DNA of 64,000 nt from Sceloporus undulatus (GCF_019175285.1 NC_056524.1:4788572-4852571), one strand, 5' to 3'. Counted from the stretch's first letter, positions 46,705-58,475 are shown. Notes: generated by a model not told the origin, from the letters alone. Numbers and translations: made by a program.

Positions 46705-47235
46705 ATCATAGAAGAGTTGGAAGAGACCTCAAGGACCATCCAGTCCAATTCCATTCTGCTATGCACCTATTTCTCACAACCGTCAATTGAAGCATTCCCT
46801 GTGAGAGATGGCCATCCAGCCTCTGCTTCAAAGCCCCCAAACAAGGAGACTCCCCCCACACTCCAGGGCAGCATCTTCCACTGTTGAACAGCTCTTACTG
46901 TCAGGAAGTTCTTCCCAATATTTAGATGGAATCTCTTTTCCTGCAGTTTGCATCCATTGCTCTGGGTCCATTCTCTGGAGCAGAAGAAAACAGGCTTGTT
47001 CCTTTCTCAATATGGCATCCCTTTAAGTATTTAAACAGGGCTATCATATCACCTCTTAACCGTCTCTTCTCTAGGCTAAACATCCCCAGTTCCCTAAGTC
47101 TTTCCTCATAGGGCTTTATGGTTTCCAGACCTTTCACCATTTTGGTCACCCTCCAGCTTGTCAACATCCTTCTTGAATTGTGGTGCCCAGACACAATATT
47201 CCAGGTGAGGTCTGACCAAAGCTCAAGAGACTCCT
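46705..47235 (-). mobile_element. CR1 LINE 3' fragment
   Basis: Reversed: [40 protein letters not shown] and [20 protein letters not shown]. An internal gap in the [10 protein letters not shown] region. Confidence 0.9.
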
Positions 47236-48194
47236 AGCTCAACTTAACAGCAAAAATCCAATTTTGGCTGAAAATCTGCTTGAAGGGGCACAGCGTAAGC
47301 ATTAGCTATCACCTCCACAACCTAGAAAATAGCCCCAACATTGCCTAGAAGTGATTATGGTGGTATAGTCCAGCAAGGGATGGCCAGAAAGAGAGGAAAA
47401 TTGATCTCTGACCCTCCACATGTGCCCCTCTTCACGGCTTTAAGAGCAGCCTGACATTATCAGGTGATGATGCTTATCTGCATGCAAAGAAAAAGTTTCA
47501 CCTTTTTGATGCCAGAATATGGAGAGACTTTTAAAGTCCTTGGAGAAACCCAAGGCTATTGTCTTGTTTCTTAGCCAGCTGGCATTCCCAGTCCTGTCTA
47601 GTTTGCCTCCAAGGGGCTCCAGAAAAACAACACTGCTGAATCCGCTCCTCATTTTGGGAGAAAACATCATCATTATAAGAGCTATTATGAGCTTTTATAA
47701 GCTATTATAAGTTTGCTCAGTGGGCTTAGTTGCTCAGGATTTTTAAAGAAAGCATTCTTAATGGTATTTTTAACATATGATAACTGAGAAAAGAAAGAGA
47801 AAGGTGGAGGAGAAGGAAAACAGGGAAAAGGACATTAAGAGGATATGAATGTGAATTTGGCACATATGGTTTCCTGTTTTGGGGGGAAAGTGGGATGCAA
47901 AACAAGATGCTGATGCTTCAATGCAATGATATATTGGAACATAGGCAAAATAAATAAATACATCAATGATTTGTCCTCCAGAAAGAACTGGTAATTACTT
48001 AAGTTTGAAAAGTTGTCAAAAACTATGCTGGAAAATCAAGCGTTCTCTCTTGCCTCCCCCTTCACTGCTGTTAAATCAATTGGGGATTTTAGATAGTACA
48101 GGGCCCCCTCCATGACTATACTCATTCTCAGTTCTTTATTTCACATTTCTCCATTCCTTCTTCTGTTTCTAGCTATGTATGGTCATCAATACTT
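47236..48194. other. Stretch upstream of RELT, nothing recognised
   Basis: No repeat or coding signal I can name. It could hold the missing RELT 5' UTR exon, but I see no CpG-rich promoter in it. Confidence 0.35.
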
Positions 48195-48815
48195 TGTGTG
48201 TCTAAGCTACCAGACCATGTGGTCCAAGAAACATCTAGAGAAATCAGAAGACTAGGACTTGGAAGGGCAACTGTGAAGGAACTGGATGAGATCCAGGCAA
48301 AGAAAGATACATAACTAAATACTAAAGTTAGGATCATCCATGCTGTCGTATTTCCAGTTCCAATGCATGATATGTATGATTGTGAAAGCTGGACAGTGAA
48401 GAAAGCTGCTGGAGAAGAGTTCTGAGGATATCATGGACTGCTAAAAAGACAAATAAATAGGCCCTAGAGCAAATCAAGTCTGAGCTCTCCCTAGATGCCA
48501 AGATGACTAAACTGAGATTGTTGTACTTTAGAGACATTATGAGATGGCATGACTCACTAGAAAGACAATAATGCTTGTTAAAGTTGAAGGCAGTAGGAAA
48601 AGAGAAAGACTGCTTTGCAGATGGATAGTGCCAGTGTGGCATACTGGACTATAACTCTGCAGACCATGGTTCTATTCCCAACTTGACCATGAAACCAACT
48701 AGATGGCCTTGGCAAGTCACACTCTCTCAGCCTCAGGGAAGGCAATGGCAAACCTCCTCTGAACAAATCTTGCCAAGAAAACCCCTGATAGGTACACCTT
48801 AGGGTCTCCTGATGG
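48195..48815 (+). mobile_element. BovB LINE fragment with Sauria SINE inserted
   Basis: BovB ORF2 C-terminal codons: CATCCATGCTGTCGTATTTC, GTGAAAGCTGGACAGTGAAG and CTAGATGCCAAGATGACTAA. It breaks at 48626, where a Sauria SINE begins (GTGCCAGTGTGGCATACTGG, CTCTCAGCCTCAGGGAAGGC) and runs to about 48807. Confidence 0.8.
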
Positions 48816-49579
48816 TAGGCTTGCCATAACCCGGTGGGAGGCGTGACTCCCCCGATTTCTAGGGGGTGTTCCCGGTCACGTCACGCCCTTGGGTGGCTGC
48901 CCGGCTCCTGGCCCTGCTGCATCCCTATATTGTGATGGGCTGGAGCTGGCAGGGGAGGGCTCTGCTGCTCTGCTTTGCCCCTATTGGCCTGCCCTCCCAA
49001 GGAGCAGGCTTAGTCAGGCAGGGCAACAAGGCGCGAGGAGGAGGAGCAGGGCCAGGCAGGTCGGCAGCAGCAGTGGCCCCCGCCCATCCAGGCAGGCTGC
49101 TGGGAGAGGGGAGGAAAGGGCCCTGGCGTCTGGGGCAGCCCGGCCTGGGGAACGAAAGGGCCCTTTCCTGGAACCCCTGCCCCCCAGCCCTTCTCCTCCT
49201 CCTCCTCCTGCAAGGAAGGGGCTCTGAAGCACCAGGAGAGCTGCCTCACTAAAGGGGAGGGGCGCCTCAGGGACCCAGCCGTCGGAGAGGAAGAGGGGGA
49301 AGAGCCTCGGCATTTAGGCTCAGAAGAGGAGGAAGGGGCTGGCACCCGGGAGAGGCAAGAGGGCACCTTCCAGGCCCCTCCTGGGCCCCAGGCTCCCCCC
49401 AGGATCGCCCCCATCGGACATTGGAAGCCCCCTCCCTAAGGTCCCCCAAACACACACCCCTCTCCTCTCTAACCCTCTCTCTGATTCCCTCTCCCCCTGT
49501 TACCCCACTTTAACTGAGCCCTCTCTAACCCCCTTCTATCTACCTCCTTCTCTCCATCTAAACTCCCCTCTCTCTAACC

Positions 49580-49715
49580 CAGTGATCCCCAAACTGTGCT
49601 CTTGAAGGAATTTTGGACTTCAGCTCCCAGAATCTCAGACTATTGAGTAACATGTCTGAGGCTTCTGGGAGTTGAAGTCCAAAATCTCTTAAAGGACACA
49701 GTTTGGGAACCACTG
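49580..49715. mobile_element. hAT-type MITE nested in the larger hAT, with 8-bp target duplication
   Basis: 136 bp, ends CAGTGATCCCCAAACTGTG and (reversed) CAGTGGTTCCCAAACTGTG. CTCTAACC flanks both sides (49572-49579, 49716-49723). Arms include GGACTTCAGCTCCCAGAA and TTCTGGGAGTTGAAGTCC. Confidence 0.92.
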
Positions 49716-49733
49716 CTCTAACCACCTCATTTC

Positions 49734-49735
<2 letters not shown>

Positions 49736-49781
<46 letters not shown>

Positions 49782-49995
49782 GGATTTATTTATATACCAC
49801 CCAATCACTGGGAATCCGAGCGGTTTGTGAAATTAACAGCTAAACTACACAGGCAAATCAGCTCCTGGCACTGAACAAGCAGAGCTCTGCTCTGAAGCCA
49901 CAACAAACTACATTTCCCAGAATTCCATAGCATTGATCCAGGACAGTTGAAGTACTGTCAGACTGGGTTATTTCTGCAGTGTGTATGTAGTCTGA
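49736..49995. mobile_element. (AAT)n, reversed LINE tail and palindromic MITE half
   Basis: About 15 AAT units (49736-49781), then ATTTATTTATATACCACCCA (reversed tail). 49880-49995 is the right half of the 44405-type MITE. All lie inside the 48816-50339 element. Confidence 0.65.
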
Positions 49996-50339
49996 GAGCC
50001 CTGCAGAGAGAACAACTCTGGTGCTTTAGAATTTAAGCCCATCTAACCCCCCTCTATCTAAGTTCCTTATTTAAGTCTCTTCTAAGCACCCCTCTAACCC
50101 CTCTGTATCTTACTCCTCTTTATCTAACCCTAATCCCCTCTAGGTACCCCATCTAGCCCTCCTTCTATAGCCCCCTTTCTCAAACCCCCTTATTTAACCC
50201 CCCTTTCTGTTTAATCCTATATTTTTTAAAAAGAAACCAGCAATTTTTCATGTCCTCCATTTTTATAAAAATGTCCTACATTTGAAAATGTTGTCCTACA
50301 TTTGTCCCGGTTTAGAGGTCCTGACTTATGGCAACCCTA

Positions 50340-50425
50340 CCTGATGGCAGAATGACTTGGAGGTCTCTCATTCATAGGGCTACCATAAGTCAAAGTCAAC
50401 TTGACCACAGTTAACAACAAACGTC
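50340..50425 (+). mobile_element. BovB LINE 3' end
   Basis: GCAGAATGACTTGGAGGTCT, CTCATTCATAGGGCTACCAT and AGTTAACAACAAA. This is the end of a BovB, most simply the one begun at 48195 and interrupted. Confidence 0.8.
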
Positions 50426-50599
50426 TGCTCTGCTCTACTGAGGCCGGCTGTTTGCTAATAGATCTGCTTTTCATATTTTCCCCAAAAGGGCTAACACCCT
50501 GGGATACACCACTTTTTCTCACCGATGGTGATGTAACAATCCTATGGGGCTTTAAAATTCAAACTGAAAATAATATAACATACCAGTCATAACTGTGGT

Positions 50600-50745
50600 T
50601 GAGAAAAAGAAAGCTTGGGTTATCTTTTGGGTTGAGAAGAAGAAAGTTTGGGTTGTCAGTTTTGTAAGTTTTTAATTGTACTGTGTTTTTAGATTGCAAG
50701 CTGCTTTTGAGTCTCAATTTTTGGGGGAAAGTGGGGTACAAATCA
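50600..50745 (+). mobile_element. LINE/SINE 3' tail
   Basis: AGATTGCAAGCTGCTTTTGA and GGAAAGTGGGGTACAAAT are the retroposon tail pattern. A 45-bp segment with AAGCTTGGGTT / AAGTTTGGGTT is duplicated at 50610-50660. Confidence 0.55.
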
Positions 50746-50749
50746 TAGA

Positions 50750-51715
50750 ACCACAGAATCATAGAGTTGGAAGAGACTGCAAGGGCCATCCAGTCCAACC
50801 CCATTCTGGCATGCAGGAAATCCAAATCAAAGCTTCCCTGACAGATGGCCATCCAGCCTCTGCTTAAAGACCTCCAAAGAAGGGGACTCCACTATACTCC
50901 AAGGAAGGAGTGTGTTCCACTGTCAAACAGCCCTTACTCTCAGGAAGTTCCACCCAATGTTGAGGTGGAATCGCTTTTCCTGCAGCTTGGATCCGTTGTT
51001 CCGGGTCCTAATCTCTGGAGCAGCAGAAAACAAGTTTGCTTCATTCTCAGTATGACATCCCTTCAAATATTTAAACAGGGCTATCATATCACCTCTTAAC
51101 CTTCTTTTCTCCAGCCTAAACATCCTCAGCTTCCTAAGTCCTTCCTCATAGGGCATGTTTTCCAGACCCTTCACCATTTTAGTCGCGGTCCTTTGGACAT
51201 GCTCTAGTTGCTCCACATCCTTTTTGAATTGTGGTGCCCAGAAATGGACACAGTATCCCAGGTGGGGCCTGACCAAAGCAGAATACAGTGGCACTATTAC
51301 TTCTCTTGATCTAGACACTATACTTTTACTGATGCAGCCTAAAATTGCATTGGCCTTTTTAGCTGCCACATCACACTGTTGACTCATGTTCAACTTGTGG
51401 TCTACTTGGACTCATAGATCCCTTTCACATGTAGTTTCATTCAGCCAGGTGTCCCCCATTCTATATCTGTGCGACAACTGGCTGAATGAAACTACATGTG
51501 AAAGGGATCTATGAGTCCAAGTGCAGTACCTTATATTACTCTGTTGAATTTCATTTTGTTAGCTTTGGCACAGCTTTCTAGTCTATTCAGGTCATCTTGA
51601 ATTTTGATCCTGTCCTCTGGGGTATTAGCTATTCCTCCTAATTTGGTGTCATCTGCAAATTTGATGAATATGCCCCCAATTCTGTCATTCAAGTAATTGA
51701 TAAAGCTGTTGAATG
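50750..51715 (-). mobile_element. CR1 LINE fragment with internal fold-back
   Basis: Reversed CR1: 3' UTR (AATCATAGAGTTGGAAGAGA), [84 protein letters not shown], and beyond the fold-back [20 protein letters not shown] 44-bp exact inverted repeat (51405-51448 / 51478-51521) interrupts the ERDLGV region. Confidence 0.92.
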
Positions 51716-52735
51716 ATGATGATGAAGATGATGATAGATATAGCCAAATTGAAGGCAGTATAGAAAGGGGTAAGTCTATGAAATAGTGAGACCTACTGCA
51801 ATTCAGTACTTCTAGGAAAAATGAACTACTGTGATTCCAGCAATGAAGGGTCCTTTGAGAGCAATTCCACATGGGCCAACAAAACATTTAAATGAAATTG
51901 CCATAGATGGGCTCACAAGATAATTATTGCAAAAAGCAACACTGCTTGGAACGGTTCACATTATCCAGTGATACTTTCCTAATTCCTAGATTCCTGGGAC
52001 AGAACCTGGATCATCTGATGGTCCAAATCTTGTCAGTAATATCTAGTAGATTGTGAAACCTGATAATAGTAAAAATGGTAACTATAACCACCACAATGAC
52101 ACTTTGAGATAATTATGTTCCCAAAAATACATTTTCTTGAAGCTGACATTTTTCAGATACATGTTCATCTCTAGCTAAATCAGTTAAAATCCTCTGACCA
52201 TTGAATGACAGTTGGTGAACATTTATCTTCCCAACGATGGGTTATAAATCTGGGTGTCTTAGTAATAAGAAAAGTCAGGGTGGCTGAGGAATACAGAGGT
52301 GCATCTCTCATCATCATCTTCGTCATCATCATGGTTTTCCCCCAGTATTAGGACACAGCTTACAAATTTAAAGAACAATACAATGAAGTGAGTATTAAAA
52401 TAGAATTAACATAGAATTAAACTAGTACAGTATTAAAATACACCATAAAACCCAGGAAAAAGCAGAACATGCTAGACAGTTCAAATGTCACAGGTCCTTT
52501 TCTGGCTAGCAGTCACTTAACAGCCTTGACACTCATTATCTACCATTAATTACCAGTCCTAGCATTTTTCTGCAGTCATGGCAAATGGGATGCAAATGAC
52601 TTTAAATTAATGAAGCATTCAGCACCCTTAAAGGAGAAGAAAGAGAGAACACATTGCTCCTCCTCCAAACGAAAAAAAAAAAAAAGCAAAGAGACTTAAT
52701 GGAGCAGTGGTGGCATTGTGCAGCTCTGCACATGT
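51716..52735. other. Stretch upstream of RELT, no gene
   Basis: (GAT)n near 51715-51735, and a reversed retroposon tail with (ATC)n near 52310-52400. The remainder is unassigned. No exon recognised. Confidence 0.4.
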
Positions 52736-53065
52736 TCTTGGATTGCAAATCCCATCAGTCCCAGGCAGCCTAGCCAGTGGTGAGGAATGTCAGCAGTTGC
52801 AGTCCACTCCAGTGACCTCTGGAGAACTACCTGATTCCCATTTCTGTGTAAATGCCACCAAGAGATGACAAAAGCAATATTAAGTTTCTTTGGTAGATTG
52901 CAACACTAAAAACCCCAAGCTATCATGCTTACAATGGGCACATGATCTACACATTTCAAGCTCATGTTGCTCAGAATGCTGTTGCTTAAGCACAGCCTGG
53001 AACAGTTCTGCTGAACTACGACTCTGCTGGCTGGGTGAATCTGGGAGTTGTAGTTCACCAGAGGA
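52736..53065. mobile_element. hAT-MITE fragments
   Basis: GGATTGCAAATCCCATCAGT near 52740, and GAATCTGGGAGTTGTAGTTC near 53036. Confidence 0.45.
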
Positions 53066-53232
53066 ACTTTTGAGGCAACCACAATCCCCATCGGTTAAAA
53101 AGCAAAGACCTTTTGATTTAGATAACCTTTTGGCTATTCAGTGGGGGCACACGTGCTGTGCTTTTATTCTTATGTTTTAAATGCTTTTAAATTAGCACTG
53201 TTTTAAGTGGGATAGTTGAATTGTTTCTAATA

Positions 53233-53530
53233 TTTAAAAAAATTATGATGGAGAGATTCCACCTAAAGTTTAGGAAGAATTTCTTTACTGTAAGAGCTGT
53301 TCAAGAGTAAGATAAACTGCCTTGGAAGGTGATGGACTCTCCATCACATCACACTAGCTTTTGTTTTCTTGGTTACATTTCTTCAGATGTCATTTTCCAC
53401 CGCCTTCCTCTTAGGCTCAGAGAGTATGACCTGGACCAGGTTGCCCAATGGATTTCTACAGCTGAGTGGAGATTCAAACCCTGGTCTCCCAAAGTCCAAC
53501 ATTTGAACCACTGCACCACACTGGCTCCCA
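53233..53530. mobile_element. CR1 scrap (plus) and Sauria SINE fragment (minus)
   Basis: 53248-53345: GAGATTCCACCTAAAGTTTA and CTGTAAGAGCTGTTCAAGAG (CR1). 53390-53530 reversed: GGAGCCAGTGTGGTGCAGTG (A box region) and GGGTTTGAATCTCC (B box). Confidence 0.7.
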
Positions 53531-54168
53531 TTTTCTAGTTGTCTGTCTTCTTTTTTAAAAAACGTTGCTCTGCTTTTTCACAGAACTATTAATAGCGAAA
53601 GATTCTTTTGGGTGCCACCTGCAAGACCAAAGAAAGAAAGAAGCAAATCCACAGCAAGAACAGAGCAATCCCTGGGGGATGTTGTTACTCTGCCATCAAT
53701 GCACCTGGCATCCCCCTGCAGAATAAAAATCTAAGGAAAGAAATGCCCGTTTCATACCAGCCTCACCAGGGACCGTCTGTCAAAAGGCTGCTACTTGGAA
53801 CACTACAGATGTCATGTCTTTAATTAGGCTAGAACCAGCTAAGCTCCCAATTAGACCACCGTCAGGATAAACCTTCCTCGCATGGACTGTCTTTGCCAAC
53901 CAGGAAGAAAGTCCTCATTTCACCTATGTGGGAATGGCTTCCTTGTCAAGGATGCGGAAAACAATTTAATTTCCATAGAGACAAGAGAGAGAGAAAAGAG
54001 GCACTGCAGGCTTGAGGGCAGAGATGGAATAGAAAAAAGGGAAATGGGAACCAGTAGAGGTAGGATGGAGGGAAGATGGGTTGAGCGTACTCTGCATACA
54101 ACTGTCACCACCTTCTGTCAGGACTACACAACCCACTCACCCCCCAATGCATTTGCAGTGTGCGTATA

Positions 54169-54392
54169 CAGTTGGTCCTCAGTATCCACAGATTCCTGAT
54201 CTACGGATTCAACCATCCATGGTTTGAAAATATTTAAAAATATATATTGATTCCAAAAAGCAACCCTTGATTTTGTCATTCTATGTAAGGAACACTGTTT
54301 TACTATGCCACTGTATTTAAAGGGACTTGAGCATCCATGGATTTTGGTATCCACAGGGTGTCCTGGAACCAATGAGTACCAAGGGTCCACTA
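54169..54392 (+). mobile_element. pogo/Tigger-like MITE, whole, TA target
   Basis: CAGTTGGTCCTCAGTATCC to CAAGGGTCCACTA, flanked by TA. Interior CCCTTGATTTTGTCATTCTA and GAGCATCCATGGATTTTGG. Best-preserved member of this family here. Confidence 0.82.
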
Positions 54393-54892
54393 TACTAGGA
54401 TGGTTCGATTCCCCTCCATTTCCCAGAGCCTCCATTTTAAAAATCCTTTCCATTTTCAAGTTGCCAGTTCCCACTTCACTAATTTCAAAATTAGAAGTGA
54501 TTTCTGCATGCTTTCTATTTTATGTTTTTTATTTTGGGCTGTCCATGGGACTCCCAGAGGGTCCTAGGACAGAAAATTGATTGTTTCACGCATTAGAGTC
54601 CCCCATCCCAGCATGAGAAGGAGCAGGGCTGAAATGCTGCACAATGTATCGCTACAGGTGGAGTTAGGTACAGATGGTGCTATGCAACTCTGGCATCGAA
54701 GGGCAATGTTCTGCAACTGAATGCACACCTCAACAAGTGCAACCAAATACACATGTATTTTCACATGCGCACCTGTATGCACAACGGCACCTCATGCACC
54801 AATCTGCTTCCACAACCTTGAACTGGACACAGGGATGTTCCTCATCAGACCAAAATATCTCACCATTTCCACTGGGACACATGCATAAAACA

Positions 54893-54990
54893 GGATTCTG
54901 GCCAAGGTTTTCTAGAAACTACATCTCCCAGAATCTCCAGTCCTCCAGGCCCACTGGCTAGGGGATTCTGGGGTCCCCAAATGTCAATTC
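54893..54990. mobile_element. hAT-MITE fragment
   Basis: CTACATCTCCCAGAATCTCC and TAGGGGATTCTGGGGTCCCC. Truncated. Confidence 0.5.
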
Positions 54991-55484
54991 CAGCCACCCA
55001 CCCCACTGTGTGAGAGAGGCACATTTCAATACACACACAATAGACAGCTGTAGTGTATGTCTACACAGAGCCACTGCTTCCCTCTTTTCATGCCCAGCTG
55101 TGGCATTTCTAAAGCCACCCTCTCCTTCTTTGCCTTGCCATGCAATGGGAGGAAACACAGATGGCTCTTTTGTGGTGGCTGCAGAAGGTGACGTGTTGTG
55201 TCACGAGGGAACGTGTGGGTCCCCCTCATTGTTCCCAAGCAATTCTGCTGAAAGAAAATCTCTCTTTGTCAGAAAGGCCATGGGAAAAATACGGTAATGT
55301 CAACTGAGTCAGCAGCATCATTGGAAGAAAGTAGAGGTCCCTGGTCCTCCAAATGGGCTTATGGAAGAAACAGCAAACCCTGAGTTTGTGGGGAGGAGGG
55401 AGAAAAGGAAATCTGAAGAGAAGAGTTTGATGGGAACAATTAAACTCCTGGCCCACCAGATGTGTCTTTACTGTTGTTGTCATT

Positions 55485-56075
55485 ATCACTGTATAACTTG
55501 AATCACTCTCCTTTGGAATTCCAAAACCCAAAACTTTTTTCATGGGTGGCTGACATGGTGACACTTTTGTTCAGCGTGCACAAACATGGCTTCATTAACC
55601 AAGTTATTAAAAATATTGTAAAATTACCTTCAGGCTATGTGCATGAGGTGTGTATGAGCCATAAGTGAATTTTGTGCTTTGACATGAGGGCAATCTTTAA
55701 GATATTCCCTTATGTTGGAATATGCAAATACAAATACAGTGAGCCCTTAGTATCCACTGGGGTTTAATTCCAGAACCCCAAGTGTATACCAACGTCCCCG
55801 AAGGCTCAAAACCCATTAAATGCAATGGCATAATAAAATTGTATCCCTTATATAAAACGGCAGAATCAAGGTTCTCTCTTTGGCATGTATATATGTTTAA
55901 AAATATTTTCAAGCTGTGGTTGATTGAATCCACAGATAAGGAATCAGTGGATACAGAGGGCTGACTGTATTTCAAAATACAAAATACAAAAAAACCCCAA
56001 AACAAAACCAAAACCAAAATACAAAACCCTTCTAGTCCCAAGCATTTCAGATAAGGGAGACTCAATCTGTATATT
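55485..56075 (+). mobile_element. MITE of the 29118 family interrupted by a pogo-like MITE
   Basis: Outer element in two parts (55485-55734, 55970-56075): TTTTTTCATGGGTGGCTGAC, ATTACCTTCAGGCTATGTGC, then CTTCTAGTCCCAAGCATTTC and GGGAGACTCAATCTG. Inner element 55737-55967 (CAGTGAGCCCTTAGTATCC to GAGGGCTGACTG) with TA on both sides. The left end of the outer element is degraded. Confidence 0.82.
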
Positions 56076-56369
56076 GATGCTGTTATTGCTGTTGCTGCCA
56101 TTATTATTATTTCCCCCAAAATTAGGACTCTAAGGCCCTGTGCAGACCAGTCTTAAAGGCTAGGTTGGGGGCGTAGCATCCATATGACGCATGCCTCATT
56201 CCGCTGGGGAATTGCACTCCAATCTGGAAGGCTGCAGCTATCGCACCCTGGAAAGGCCAGATCGGGGCCATGGTGTGCAGTTGCCATGGCCCTGATCTAG
56301 CTGTAAAAGGGGCAGCTGGCCGCTACACATTCAGGGCTGTCTGCACAGTCCCTAAGGCTGCATTTTGGA

Positions 56370-56875
56370 AAGGTGAGAATCATGCAACCTTCCAGATGTT
56401 GTTGGTCTGCAGTTCCCAACTGCCCTTTGCCAACATGGCCAATATGAGGGACACTGGGAATTGCACTCCAATCTGGAAGGTCCAACCCCATTCTGCCATG
56501 CAGAAACTCACAATCAAAGCACCCCTGAGAGATGGCCATCCAGCTTCTGTTTAAAAACCTCCAAAGAAGGAGACTCCACCACTCTCGGAGGAAGGAGTGT
56601 GTTCCATTCTCAAACAGCCTTTACTGTCGAAGTTCCTTCTAATGCATCCATTGCTCTGGGTCCTGTTCTCTGGAGCAGCAGAAAACAAGCTTGCTTCATC
56701 CTCAATGTGACACCCCTCAAGTACTTAAACAGGGCTATCATATCACCTCTTAACTGTTTCTTTTCCAGGCTAAACATACCCAGCTCCCTAAGCCTCTTCT
56801 CATAGGGCATGGTTTCCAGATCCTTCACCATTTTGGTCGCCCTCCTCTGGACATGCTCCATGCAAACAGACACAG
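56370..56875 (-). mobile_element. hAT-MITE piece and CR1 LINE 3' fragment
   Basis: 56370-56478: CAACCTTCCAGATGTTGTTGG and GGAATTGCACTCCAATCTGG arms. 56479-56875 reversed is CR1: [20 protein letters not shown] and [15 protein letters not shown]-like sequence, with an internal deletion. Confidence 0.8.
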
Positions 56876-56879
56876 CTTG

Positions 56880-57310
56880 AAAATATTCCAAACAGGTTTA
56901 AATTCCAAAAAGCAAACTTGGATTTTACTATTTTATATAAGGGACACAGTTTCACTTAGACTTTGGGAGATTTGATTATTCATGGATTTTAATATGTTTT
57001 CTGTAGGAATATCTAGGTCCTCCAGTGTGACTCAACAGTCAACTTTAACTTTAATAAGTCGCACTGAAGGACCTAGAGATTCCAAGAGAGAACACTCCAC
57101 TAGGCATCTGTTGCTCCTCAAGCACAGTTCTATGGTCAATGTCTGGCAGATGTTGACCACAGGATTGCACTGGAGGACTTAAGAGATTCCAAGGCAGGTG
57201 TTCTCTCAGGTAAAAAAAAACACAGTGTTTTTATTATTTGCAGTTTTTCCACATTCACAAGGGTCCTGTGCCCCTAAACCTAGTGAATGTGGAGGGACGT
57301 GTGTATTTTG
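56880..57310. mobile_element. pogo scrap and mariner-type MITE
   Basis: 56895-56945 pogo-like (AATTCCAAAAAGCAAAC). 56950-57310 has repeated CTAGGTCCTCCAGTG / CACTGGAGGAC words and ends TAGTGAATGTGGAGGGACGT. Confidence 0.6.
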
Positions 57311-58080
57311 ATTTCCTCATCATCCAGAATGAATTCATGTAGATCTTGCATCACTGCAATAGATAGTGAAAAAACTGCTGATTTGTCAATACTGCCCCAG
57401 TGGAGAAAGTAGGTCAGTTTGGTGGAACAGCTTGAAATGTATGCAATGTCAAGCCTCTACCCCCACCCCATAGTTTTCGGTGACTAGGACACCACAAAAA
57501 TCCAACTTCCCCTCAAGATAGTTCCTACATGAGTGGCTTTAACCCTAGCCTGAAAGATTGCCTGTAACTCTTAATTTCAGTCCTTGCATTCCAGCCCCCA
57601 CATTTGCAAAAAGTCTGGAAAACATGAAATGAGCATATTCTGATGTAGGAGACAAGCCGCAGCTTTGCAAGAAAAGACAATGCTGGAGAGGGAGCTAAAC
57701 CCACTCAGCTTGTAGCATGGCAGTGTTGACTGTTGTCGAAAACCCCCGTGGGGCTGACATTAAAAACAATGAGAATTCAGGGCCGTTGCTATGCTCTTCC
57801 GTGACATCAGGCCTCTTGATGCTCAGCGTTGCAGAAGCACAGCTGTGTCTGGCGAAAGGGACTCGGCGTTCCATTTCTGGTAAGGAGCCTTTCTGGTAAA
57901 GCGGAATTAATGATTGCAGACGGCTGCTAAGGGCAGGCTCCAAAAGCCTGGTTAGGGCATCATTAATATATATTTATTTATCTTTTTATGGGGGGCTTAT
58001 TATTTCTATTTATATCTCAGCCTGCATTTAAAAAACAAACAAACCGGGATGGATAAGAAGAGCACTAAAACATCCTGGGT
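57311..58080. other. Stretch upstream of RELT, nothing recognised
   Basis: No splice-flanked coding signal or named repeat. Confidence 0.35.
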
Positions 58081-58084
58081 GTGC

Positions 58085-58475
58085 ATGCATCTCTCAGAAT
58101 GGTTTGAGTGTTGGACTATGAAGCTGGAGATCAGGGTTCGATTCCCAGCTTGGCCATGAAACCCACTAGGTGACCTTAGACAAGTCACACTCTCTCAGCC
58201 TCAGGGGAAGGCAATGGCCTCCTATGAACTAATCTTGCTGAGAAAAGCCCATGAGAGGGTTGCCATAAATCAGAAACAATTTGAAGGCACACAACACATA
58301 CACACACAATAAATAAAAACCCAGCATGTTGTAACGGTTTGAGTTTTGAACTATGACTCTGAGGACCAGGGTTAAATCCTGGCTCAGCCATGGAAACTGA
58401 CTGGGTGAGTCACACACTCTCAACCTCAGAGGATGGCAATGGTAGCCCCCCTCTGAAGAAACCTATAACCCCACC
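58085..58475 (+). mobile_element. Two Sauria SINEs in tandem
   Basis: 58085-58310: GGTTTGAGTGTTGGACTATG, B box GGGTTCGATTCCC, CTCAGCCTCAGGGGAAGGC, tail AATTTGAAGGCACACAACAC. 58325-58475: a second, 3'-truncated copy (GGGTTAAATCCTGG, CTCAACCTCAGAGGATGGC). Confidence 0.82.

Larger units (their letters stand above)
48816..50339. mobile_element. Non-autonomous hAT-like element with exact 8-bp target duplication
   Basis: Inverted ends TAGGCTTGCCATAA and (reversed) TAGGGTTGCCATAA, flanked on both sides by CCTGATGG (48808-48815 and 50340-50347). The interior is 600 bp of GC-rich DNA, then CTCTCTAACCCC-type pyrimidine repeats into which other elements have inserted. No transposase gene. Confidence 0.88.

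Noticed and set aside
48866-49455. Overlapping Pro/Gly/Ala-rich frames in GC-rich DNA
   Set aside because: They lie inside the hAT-like element at 48816-50339 with no domain and no conserved splice context.
49440-50215. CTAACCC-type repeats suggesting an interstitial telomere
   Set aside because: The words are irregular pyrimidine repeats (CTCTCTAACCCC, CTATCTAA) without regular TTAGGG periodicity, and lie inside a transposon.
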